7,321 bases of DNA, from positions 1 through 7,321 of the forward strand of contig JAUNJW010000099.1 of NCBI GenBank assembly GCA_030533035.1. The letters are read 5' to 3'. Position numbers and translations under genes: made by a program. The notes under the pieces were generated by a model, which was given only the letters and a program-made list of their open reading frames with translations, had not been told where the DNA came from and made no database searches. This document shows positions 1 to 5,151 of the stretch, one piece after another (the stretch's first letter is position 1; each line of letters starts with the position of its first letter). This DNA comes from Erysipelotrichaceae bacterium (GTDB lineage Bacteria; Bacillota_I; Bacilli_A; Erysipelotrichales; Erysipelotrichaceae).

Positions 1-1
1 G

Positions 2-76
2 GAAGTGATTGCGGAAAAGTCCATATGCATCAATGCGGATATCAGTGAGGTGATAAACCAGCTGTCACAGAACTGA
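2..76 (+). CDS. C-terminal tail of an unidentified protein (5' end outside window)
   Basis: An open frame enters from the left edge and ends at a TGA at 74-76. It encodes a 24-residue tail that starts EVIAEKSICI and ends VINQLSQN. The other two + strand frames stop early, so this is the likely coding frame. The tail is mildly amphipathic and helix-like at its end, but it is too short to assign a family. There is no T-run terminator behind it. The next gene has its own promoter-like sequence, so the two need not share a transcript. Function unknown. Confidence 0.5.
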   Translation, partial: EVIAEKSICINADISEVINQLSQN

Positions 77-85
77 GGAACAGCA

Positions 86-104
86 GGAATGGTTTGTCCA
101 TTCC
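86..104. repeat. Perfect 7-bp inverted repeat, possible operator or weak hairpin
   Basis: GGAATGG (86-92), loop TTTGT (93-97), CCATTCC (98-104) is a perfect 7-bp inverted repeat. It overlaps the proposed -35 hexamer (94-99) of the next gene, where an operator could act. It lies 10 nt after the upstream stop codon, so it could instead be a 3' hairpin of that gene. No T-run follows it, which argues against an intrinsic terminator. Confidence 0.4.
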
Positions 105-123
105 GGGAAAGATCAGTTAAAAT
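94..123 (+). promoter_or_regulatory. Putative sigma-A promoter for the acyltransferase-like operon
   Basis: The -35 candidate is TTGTCC (94-99) and the -10 candidate is TAAAAT (118-123), with an 18-nt spacer. Transcription would start near 130, after the in-frame TTG at 126 and before the ribosome binding site at 137-143. This supports translation from the ATG at 153. Confidence 0.45.
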
Positions 124-136
124 AGTTGACGTATCT

Positions 137-143
137 AAGGGGG
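137..143 (+). promoter_or_regulatory. Ribosome binding site that fixes the ATG at 153
   Basis: AAGGGGG ends 9 nt before the ATG at 153. The frame is open back to a TTG at 126, but that codon lies upstream of this site and has no comparable purine run at a workable distance. The ATG at 153 is therefore preferred. Confidence 0.7.
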
Positions 144-152
144 TACAGTTAT

Positions 153-1022
153 ATGAGAGACCGTTTTGACGCCAAATATCTGAAAGACATTGATTCAATG
201 CACTTTATCATGCCGTTTATGTATCCGAACCGCTGTGACAATGAAGCCTTCTTCAGCTTTAAAATTGACCTGACAGCGATCGATGAATACGTCGCAAAGA
301 AAAACGCGGAGAATCCGGAATATAAATACAACCTGTTCCAGTGCATTATCGCAGCCGCGCTGAAGACTGCGACACTGAGATCAAAGCTGAATATCTTCAT
401 CCACAACAAGAAGATGTACAAGCGTAATGAAATCAGCGCTGCTTTCACCGTCAAGCAGGAATTCTCCGACGACGGCGGCGAGGTTCTCGCATTTATCCAC
501 GCGAAACCCGACTGGACAATTGAAGATCTTCACAATGAGATCCACCGTCAGCTGCTCAAGCTGAAAAACAAGAGCTATGTGGATGAATCCACCGGTGTCA
601 TGGACAAGCTCAACGCCCTGCCCAAGGCAATTTCCAGACCGCTCGTGAACTCTGTCTGCTGGCTGGAAAAGAAAGGTATGATTCCGCCGGCACTGGTGGA
701 AACAGATCCTTACCATTCCACAATCAACTTCGCAAATCTCGGCTCCATCGGACTTCCCAGCGGCTATCATCATCTGACCAACTGGGGCACAACATCAATG
801 TTTGTTGTCATCGGCAAGAGCGGCCGCATGCCGTTCTATGAGAATGATGAAGTCATCTTCAAAGACGCGGTTGAGCTGAACATCACCATGGATGAGAGAA
901 TCGCCGACGGCTATTATTTCTCCAAATCCATGAAGATCATGCAGTATTATCTCCAGCATCCGGAGCTTCTTGAGCATCCTTTCAATGAAAAACTGGATGA
1001 TGAGATTTATAAATCACTGTAA
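153..1022 (+). CDS. CAT/2-oxoacid dehydrogenase E2-like acyltransferase-fold protein, catalytic His replaced
   Basis: A 289-residue protein of the chloramphenicol acetyltransferase/E2 catalytic-domain superfamily, whose members transfer acetyl or acyl groups from CoA or lipoyl carriers. The N-terminal half resembles CAT-like proteins (residues 16-85). The C-terminal half carries the strand-loop that normally holds the active-site motif HxxxDG; here residues 247-253 read DERIADG. Asp252 and Gly253 are kept, but the catalytic histidine position (248) is Glu. No lipoyl or subunit-binding domain is present, and no E1 or E3 gene lies nearby, so it is not an ordinary dehydrogenase-complex E2. The start at 153 has a strong ribosome binding site. 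The next gene follows after 26 nt and is probably co-transcribed. The fold assignment is fairly secure. Activity is uncertain, because the Glu substitution predicts loss or change of chemistry. Automated pipelines would probably label it 2-oxo acid dehydrogenase subunit E2. Confidence 0.8.
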   Translation: MRDRFDAKYLKDIDSMHFIMPFMYPNRCDNEAFFSFKIDLTAIDEYVAKKNAENPEYKYNLFQCIIAAALKTATLRSKLNIFIHNKKMYKRNEISAAFTVKQEFSDDGGEVLAFIHAKPDWTIEDLHNEIHRQLLKLKNKSYVDESTGVMDKLNALPKAISRPLVNSVCWLEKKGMIPPALVETDPYHSTINFANLGSIGLPSGYHHLTNWGTTSMFVVIGKSGRMPFYENDEVIFKDAVELNITMDERIADGYYFSKSMKIMQYYLQHPELLEHPFNEKLDDEIYKSL

Positions 1023-1048
1023 AATCAAATCAAAGGAGACAGCAGCAG

Positions 1049-1666
1049 ATGAAAAACATAAACATCGATGAAACCAATGTTACATGCAGCCATACAAAGG
1101 CTGAAAACGTCATTCTGAACGGGGAAAAGGTTCTCCGTGTCGAAAAACATGAAAAACTGGATATCTTTGACGAGAACACCTATGTTCTGGTCAATGATGA
1201 AAAAATGCACAACGGCACAATAGAAGTCAAAATGCTGAGCAGACTTCTGCCGGACGCGCCTGATTTCGCCAGGGGATTCATCGGCATTGTTTACCGTGTC
1301 AATGACAACGGTTCAGAATTTGAATCCTATTATGTCAGACCGACCAACGGCAGACATCCCGACCCCGTCCGCAAGTCCCACGGCTCCCAGTATTTCTCCT
1401 ATCCGGGCTATACATTCGCTTACTTCCGTGAGCACAATATCTCCGGCTATGAGGCGCCGGCGGATATCGGCCTGGATGAATGGATTCAGCTGAAAGCTGT
1501 CATCCGGGATGAATACGCGGAATTCTATGTCAATGACATGGACACACCGGTTCTCAAAGTGGATCCGATGAAGCACGGCAAGGGCATTTCCGGCGGCTTC
1601 GGCTTCTATGTCGATACCGGCACCGAGGCTTTCTACAAGGACCTCAGAGTTACTGTTGAAGACTGA
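1049..1666 (+). CDS. Concanavalin A-like (3-keto-disaccharide hydrolase/DUF1080-type) domain protein
   Basis: A 205-residue single-domain protein, probably a beta-sandwich of the ConA-like lectin/glucanase superfamily that includes the DUF1080 domain. Recognisable features, from memory of the family, are the GFIGIVYRV strand (77-84 region), an RPTNGR segment (97-102), the QYFSYPGYTF stretch (114-123), the DEWIQLKAVI strand (143-152), the YVND turn (160-163), the KHGKG loop (175-179) and the closing GTEAFYKDLRV strand (191-201). There is no signal peptide or membrane segment, so it should be cytosolic, unlike most carbohydrate-binding members. AAAGGAG at 1032-1038 sits 10 nt before the ATG. 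It follows the acyltransferase-like gene by 26 nt, and a strong terminator lies just after its stop, so the pair forms a complete operon. Substrate or ligand unknown. A binding role is as likely as an enzymatic one. Confidence 0.7.
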   Translation: MKNINIDETNVTCSHTKAENVILNGEKVLRVEKHEKLDIFDENTYVLVNDEKMHNGTIEVKMLSRLLPDAPDFARGFIGIVYRVNDNGSEFESYYVRPTNGRHPDPVRKSHGSQYFSYPGYTFAYFREHNISGYEAPADIGLDEWIQLKAVIRDEYAEFYVNDMDTPVLKVDPMKHGKGISGGFGFYVDTGTEAFYKDLRVTVED

Positions 1667-1673
1667 GCATTTT

Positions 1674-1722
1674 AAAAGCATCTGCCTTATCTGATTTACA
1701 GGTAAGCACAGATGCTTTTTTT
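1674..1722 (+). terminator. Strong intrinsic terminator of the two-gene operon
   Basis: An 11-bp outer stem AAAAGCATCTG (1674-1684) pairs with CAGATGCTTTT (1709-1719). After a small internal loop, an inner 8-bp stem (1686-1693 with 1699-1706, one G-T pair) closes on loop ATTTA. The T-run is 1716-1722. The hairpin also lies just past the end of the convergent MATE gene, but on the - strand only TTTT followed by AAAA is available, so termination there would be weaker. Confidence 0.9.
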
Positions 1723-1727
1723 CTTTC

Positions 1728-3092
1728 TCAGTCTGTCACTGCCTGTTCTTCCAGGGCGTAGATTTTCTGCCTGTTGAAGTAATACAGCACTTCCATGATG
1801 CAGGTAGCCACCCAGCCGACCGGATAGCCCAGGCCGACAGTGACCGGTGTATTGGAAATGAACCTTGTCATGAAGAAGAGGTAGGTCTGGCGGATCGCCA
1901 CAAATCCCGTCAGCATGATGACCATCGGCGCCTTGGAATCGCCTCTGCCTCTCAATGATCCTGCCAGCACATGGTTGACGCAGTTGAACAGCATGAAGAA
2001 GACATTGACCCGTAAGAAGGTGGTGCCCCAGTGAATGACTTCCGGATCGCCGGTAAACAGCGCGACGGAAGGGGCGGCGAAAATGAAGATCGCGACAGCG
2101 ATTACGCCGGTGATGGCCAGGGTCTGAAGGATGGTGATGCGGGTTCCCTCACGGGCTCTTTTGAACTGCCTTGCGCCGATATTCTGGGAAACGAAGGTGG
2201 TGGCAGCCATGGCAAGGGAATTCATCGGCAGCATGATGAACATGTCGATCTTGTTGTAGCAGCTCCAGGCCGCCATGACGCCGGAGCCGAAGTGGTTGAT
2301 ATAACCCTGGACAAAGACATTGGAGAATGCGGTGATGACCGACTGGATGGCAGCCGGCATGCCGACGGCGAAGACTCTCATCAGAATGTCGAGGTCAACC
2401 TGCATGTCCTTCCAGGTGAAGCGGTATATGTCCTTTGTCCTTAACAGCAGCAGCATCGTCAGGATCGCCGAGACAAACTGGGCGATAATTGTCGCCAGGG
2501 CAACACCGGCGATGCCGAGGTGGAAGACGATGACAAACAGCAGGTCGAGGATGATGTTGAGAACACTTGTCAGGATCAGGAAATACAAAGGTCTTGTTGT
2601 GTCGCCGACTGCTCTCAGGATACCGGAGCCGATATTGTAGATCAGCAGGCCGGAGATGCCGGCAAAGTAGATTCTCAGATAGGTCACCGCGTTGGCGAAG
2701 ACGTCTTCCGGGGTTGACATCATGTGCAGCATCGGCCTGACCAGGGCGATACTGACAACGGTGAACACCGCGCACAGAATCAGCGAAGCGGTGATTGTTG
2801 TTTCAATGGCATCGTGCAGTCTGTCATGGTCGCCGGAGCCGAAATACTTTGAAATAATGACGCCGGCACCGATCGAGAAGCCGTTGAAAAAGAAGACAAA
2901 CAGATTGACGATCATCGTTGTCGAACCCACCGCCGCCAGGGCCTGGGTGCCGACAAAGTTGCCGACGACAATCGAGTCAACCGTGTTGTAAAGCATCTGG
3001 AACACATTGCCCAGCATCAGGGGCAGTGAAAACATGATGATCTGCTTCGCGATATTGCCGCTGGTCAGATCCCTCGCTGTAGATTTGGCCAT
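1728..3092 (-). CDS. MATE family multidrug/organic cation efflux transporter
   Basis: A 454-residue polytopic membrane protein of the normal MATE length with about 12 hydrophobic segments. MATE proteins export cationic drugs, dyes or metabolites in exchange for Na+ or H+. The N-terminal segment has the usual LPLMLGNVFQMLYNTVD-type helix 1 (23-39), with Asp39 in the family's conserved position, then VGNFVGTQALAAVG. The two-fold repeat shows as GILRAVGDTTRP (157-168) in the first half and GSLRGRGDSKAP (378-389) in the second. The ATG at 3092 has AAAGAGG (plus-strand 3101-3107) 8 nt upstream and a very good promoter before it. It is a single-gene unit, divergent from the HAD gene and convergent with the upstream operon. 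No linked regulator gene is visible. The family is certain; the substrate cannot be read from the sequence. Confidence 0.95.
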   Translation of the reverse strand: MAKSTARDLTSGNIAKQIIMFSLPLMLGNVFQMLYNTVDSIVVGNFVGTQALAAVGSTTMIVNLFVFFFNGFSIGAGVIISKYFGSGDHDRLHDAIETTITASLILCAVFTVVSIALVRPMLHMMSTPEDVFANAVTYLRIYFAGISGLLIYNIGSGILRAVGDTTRPLYFLILTSVLNIILDLLFVIVFHLGIAGVALATIIAQFVSAILTMLLLLRTKDIYRFTWKDMQVDLDILMRVFAVGMPAAIQSVITAFSNVFVQGYINHFGSGVMAAWSCYNKIDMFIMLPMNSLAMAATTFVSQNIGARQFKRAREGTRITILQTLAITGVIAVAIFIFAAPSVALFTGDPEVIHWGTTFLRVNVFFMLFNCVNHVLAGSLRGRGDSKAPMVIMLTGFVAIRQTYLFFMTRFISNTPVTVGLGYPVGWVATCIMEVLYYFNRQKIYALEEQAVTD

Positions 3093-3101
3093 ATCTCAAA
3101 C

Positions 3102-3113
3102 CTCTTTCAAGAG
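3102..3113. repeat. Short palindrome over the MATE transcription start region
   Basis: CTCTT (3102-3106), TC, AAGAG (3109-3113) is a 5-bp inverted repeat with a 2-nt centre. It lies between the MATE -10 element and its start codon and covers the ribosome binding site. It could be a repressor half-site pair, but an AG-rich ribosome binding site makes such short symmetry easy to get by chance. Confidence 0.25.
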
Positions 3114-3114
3114 A

Positions 3115-3143
3115 ATGATAAAAGCCATTGCCATATTTGACAA
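3115..3143 (-). promoter_or_regulatory. Sigma-A promoter of the MATE gene
   Basis: Read on the - strand, TTGTCA (plus 3138-3143) is followed by an exact 17-nt spacer and TATCAT (plus 3115-3120). Each hexamer has one mismatch to consensus. Transcription would start near 3108, giving a very short leader that begins at the ribosome binding site. Confidence 0.75.
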
Positions 3144-3168
3144 GAACGCTGACCGCCAAAAAAACAGA

Positions 3169-3174
3169 TATAAT
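3169..3174 (+). promoter_or_regulatory. Consensus -10 element for the HAD gene
   Basis: TATAAT at 3169-3174 is a perfect -10 hexamer, placing the transcript start near 3181, just before the ribosome binding site AAAGGAA (3184-3190). A perfect TTGACA lies at 3137-3142, but the spacer is 26 nt, too long for ordinary sigma-A. At the normal distance there is no good -35. The -10 overlaps the in-frame ATG at 3173, which therefore should not be the start codon. Confidence 0.5.
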
Positions 3175-3199
3175 GTGTCTTGTAAAGGAACGGAAAAAT

Positions 3200-3982
3200 A
3201 TGAAACTGATCGCGGCTGATTATGACGGCACACTGAATTACTGCGGCAAAGTGACAGAGGAGGACCTCAAAGCGCTTCAGAAGTGGCAGGCAGAGGGAAA
3301 CCTGTTTGTCATCGATACGGGAAGATCCCTGGAGTCAATCCGCATTGAAGCGGACAGAAACGGACTGGAACCGGATTATTTCATCACCAACAACGGCGGT
3401 ATGGTTTTTGACAAGGATTCAAAGCAGCTCAATGCCTCTTTTATGGATAACGGCCTGGCCCATGAGCTTATGCATATGGGACTGCATCTTGATGGAGCGG
3501 TTTGCTTTGTGGCCAATGACGGGATTTACCGCCACCGCATCATGGTGAATCCGCAGCTGGAGGATCACCGCTATACGCTGGCGCCTGACCTGACCTTTGA
3601 TGAACTGCTGGCGCTCAACCGGTATTCACAGATTGTTTTCTCCATGGACGATATGGGAAAAGCATCCGCCCTGGCCGCAGAGCTGAATGAAAAATACGGG
3701 GACCGCATTGAAGCGTATGCCAACCGCTGGGTTGTGGATATTGTCAGAAAAGGTGTTTCCAAAGCAACCGGGCTGGATTTCCTGGCAAAGTATCTCGGCA
3801 TGGAAAAAGAGGATATCTATACGCTGGGCGACGCGGACAATGATATCCCGATGATCGAGTATTGCCTCCATGGCGCCTGCATTGAAACCGGGGTTGAGGA
3901 AGCGCGGGCAAAGGCAAAGATCATCTGCGCCGGCGTGGCTGACCTCATCCGGATCATTAAAGAAAAAAGTGAAGGACTCTGA
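3200..3982 (+). CDS. Cof-type HAD superfamily hydrolase (sugar-phosphate or flavin phosphatase)
   Basis: A 260-residue cytosolic phosphatase of the Cof/HAD-IIB class, which removes phosphate from small metabolites such as sugar phosphates, FMN or pyridoxal phosphate, using Mg2+ and an aspartyl-phosphate intermediate. Motif I is AADYDGTL with nucleophile Asp7 and acid/base Asp9. Motif II is the IDTGRS stretch with Thr40. The cap domain spans roughly residues 80-180. The motif III lysine is in KGVSKATGL (Lys188), and motif IV is LGDADND with Asp211 and Asp215. All catalytic residues are present. The frame is open back to 3128, but the ATG at 3200 has AAAGGAA 9 nt upstream, and the protein then begins at the usual distance from motif I. 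The 3' end converges with the oxidoreductase gene, 4 nt between stops. The class is sure; the substrate is unknown. Confidence 0.93.
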   Translation: MKLIAADYDGTLNYCGKVTEEDLKALQKWQAEGNLFVIDTGRSLESIRIEADRNGLEPDYFITNNGGMVFDKDSKQLNASFMDNGLAHELMHMGLHLDGAVCFVANDGIYRHRIMVNPQLEDHRYTLAPDLTFDELLALNRYSQIVFSMDDMGKASALAAELNEKYGDRIEAYANRWVVDIVRKGVSKATGLDFLAKYLGMEKEDIYTLGDADNDIPMIEYCLHGACIETGVEEARAKAKIICAGVADLIRIIKEKSEGL

Positions 3983-3992
3983 GTCTTCACTT
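3963..3992 (-). terminator. Intrinsic terminator of the oxidoreductase gene, embedded in the HAD 3' end
   Basis: AGTGAA (3968-3973) and GAC (3975-3977) pair with GTC (3983-3985) and TTCACT (3986-3991) around loop TCTGA, with one bulged G at 3974. A3967-T3992 can extend the stem. On the - strand the hairpin is followed by TTTTTT (plus 3963-3968, the first T being at the stem base), then CTTT. This gives a good terminator for the leftward gene. On the + strand only TCTCCC follows, so it should be weak for the HAD transcript. Both stop codons lie inside the hairpin. Confidence 0.7.
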
Positions 3993-4946
3993 CTCCCAGG
4001 AACGGTAGAGTTTTTCACACCATTCTATATATCGCGCGGAATTTGAGACAGGCGTCACGGGACTGCCTGTTTTTCCTTCGTGGATGCACTGGCAGTAGTG
4101 GGCCAGTTCATACCGGAATTCATACTGACAGGGGAAGCTGAGATGTTCCTTCAGTTCATTTCCCTGATAAACAGACACCTCCGATGCCTTCCAGTAATCC
4201 GGGATTTCAATCCTGGCGTCATCCAGATATATGACAAGGCCGTTTCTGAAAAGCGTTTTTGTGGAGACGGCCAGGGTGGCCAGGACATTGTTTTCCGTAA
4301 CGCCGCAGAGCGAGCACTGGTCTTCCACTTCCTGTCCGAACGTCGCGGATCCTGTGACGGAAACAAACTTTCCGGCCAGGAATTCAGCCATATGGAAGAA
4401 ATAAGCCTCGTTTCCGTAAAGGACACCGCCGCCGGTTTCCTTCTTTTTGTTCCAGCCGGTGACATAAGGGCCGGATGTATAGGACTGCTTGAACTCCATG
4501 AATTGAATGTTTCCGTATTTTTTCTCATCCAGAATCCTTTTCAGTTCCGCGTAAACCGGCAGGAAAGGCGTTTTGACCGCCTCCGTGATGAACAGGTTTT
4601 TCCTGGCCGCAAGGGCAGCGAGTTCTTCTGCCTCCTCAGAATGGAGGACAAACGGTTTTTCCATGACCACGTGCTTTCCGGCCAGCAGCGCTTTTCTGGC
4701 ATAAGGGTAATGCAGGCTGTTAATCAGAGGAATATAGACCGCTTCAATCTCACTGTCTGCCAGCAGTTCTTCATAGCTGCCGTAAAAACGTTCTATGCCC
4801 AGTTCTGCCGCGGCCTGCCGCGCTTTTTCGACTGTCCGTGAGGCAATGGCTGTGACTGTGCCGGCGCCGCTCTGTTCAAGTCCTCTGACGAAGCGGGGAA
4901 CGATGGAGGCGGCGGAAAGAATTCCGAATCTGATTTTTTCATTCAT
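3987..4946 (-). CDS. Gfo/Idh/MocA family NAD(P)-dependent oxidoreductase
   Basis: A 319-residue dehydrogenase of the Gfo/Idh/MocA family, which oxidises or reduces hydroxyl/keto groups of sugars, inositols and related compounds with NAD(P)H. The N-terminal Rossmann fold starts at RFGILSAASIVPRF (7-19), a GxG variant in which the second glycine is Ser11. The family's catalytic-lysine motif is clear as VVMEKPF (93-99; Lys97). The C-terminal alpha/beta domain begins near residue 123. It has GGGVLYGNEAYFFH (172-185), where most relatives have GGGxLxDxGxY; the Asp position is Gly178. The frame is open to 5057, but the ATG at 4946 has GGAGA 9 nt upstream, and this start places the nucleotide-binding strand at the normal N-terminus. 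It is transcribed alone, divergent from the HPr-lactate dehydrogenase gene. The family is certain; the substrate is unknown, and dihydrodiol-dehydrogenase-like members are the nearest by feel. Confidence 0.92.
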   Translation of the reverse strand: MNEKIRFGILSAASIVPRFVRGLEQSGAGTVTAIASRTVEKARQAAAELGIERFYGSYEELLADSEIEAVYIPLINSLHYPYARKALLAGKHVVMEKPFVLHSEEAEELAALAARKNLFITEAVKTPFLPVYAELKRILDEKKYGNIQFMEFKQSYTSGPYVTGWNKKKETGGGVLYGNEAYFFHMAEFLAGKFVSVTGSATFGQEVEDQCSLCGVTENNVLATLAVSTKTLFRNGLVIYLDDARIEIPDYWKASEVSVYQGNELKEHLSFPCQYEFRYELAHYCQCIHEGKTGSPVTPVSNSARYIEWCEKLYRSWEK

Positions 4947-4955
4947 ATGCACTGT

Positions 4956-4960
4956 TCTCC
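4956..4960 (-). promoter_or_regulatory. Ribosome binding site that fixes the oxidoreductase start at 4946
   Basis: On the - strand GGAGA ends 9 nt before the ATG at 4946. The longer in-frame starts at 4979 and 5057 lack such a site. Starting at 4946 leaves the Rossmann strand RFGIL at residue 7, as is normal for the family. Confidence 0.75.
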
Positions 4961-4977
4961 GGGAAATCTGTATCTTC

Positions 4978-4983
4978 ATTGTA
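4978..4983 (-). promoter_or_regulatory. Possible -10 element for the oxidoreductase gene
   Basis: TACAAT on the - strand lies 31 nt before the start codon, a sensible leader length. The upstream hexamer at an 18-nt spacer (CGCACA) matches consensus only in its last three bases, so this is a weak candidate. Confidence 0.3.
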
Positions 4984-5092
4984 CGGGATATTCTGCGAAA
5001 ATGTGCGCCTTGTGCCTGCATGTAATTCCGGCCTGTAAAAATGGTGATTTCTGTCATGATTTTTCGTGAATCAGGCTTAAGTTGTAGTATGA

Positions 5093-5121
5093 TTTAGGTG
5101 TACAGATTCGTTTCATATAAT
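5093..5121 (+). promoter_or_regulatory. Putative promoter of the HPr-lactate dehydrogenase fusion
   Basis: A perfect -10 TATAAT (5116-5121) is preceded at 17 nt by TTTAGG (5093-5098), a weak -35. Transcription would start near 5128, giving a leader of about 24 nt with the strong ribosome binding site AAGGAG (5138-5143), 8 nt before the ATG. A second -10-like hexamer TATGAT (5088-5093) is possible. I see no convincing cre (CcpA) or Rex operator, although both would be natural regulators. Confidence 0.5.
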
Positions 5122-5151
5122 CCATATATTGTTCATTAAGGAGAAGGAAAA

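Noticed and set aside
126..152. TTG start for the acyltransferase-like protein, adding nine residues
   Set aside because: The ATG at 153 has AAGGGGG 9 nt upstream, and the likely transcript start near 130 would exclude the TTG.
153..1022. Chloramphenicol resistance gene (cat)
   Set aside because: The protein is longer than classical CAT, lacks the catalytic His, and sits in an operon with a ConA-like protein rather than on a mobile element.
2031..2444. 137-codon + strand open frame inside the MATE gene
   Set aside because: Antisense shadow: Asp/Gly-rich low-complexity translation with no ribosome binding site.
3128..3199. Longer N-terminus for the HAD protein (ATG at 3128 or 3173)
   Set aside because: ATG 3173 lies in the TATAAT element. 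ATG 3200 has a proper ribosome binding site and places motif I at residue 7, as is usual for Cof proteins.
4080..4841. 253-codon + strand open frame
   Set aside because: It lies wholly antisense to the oxidoreductase gene, whose family motifs are clear, and its own translation shows no family features.
4947..5057. 37-residue N-terminal extension of the oxidoreductase
   Set aside because: No ribosome binding site at 5057 or 4979, the extension has no recognisable content, and a good site serves ATG 4946.
5100..5140. Possible cre (CcpA) or Rex operator before the HPr-LDH gene
   Set aside because: The TGAAACGA-like string on the - strand is one base short of the cre spacing, and TTGTTCATTAAG has only one Rex half-site.
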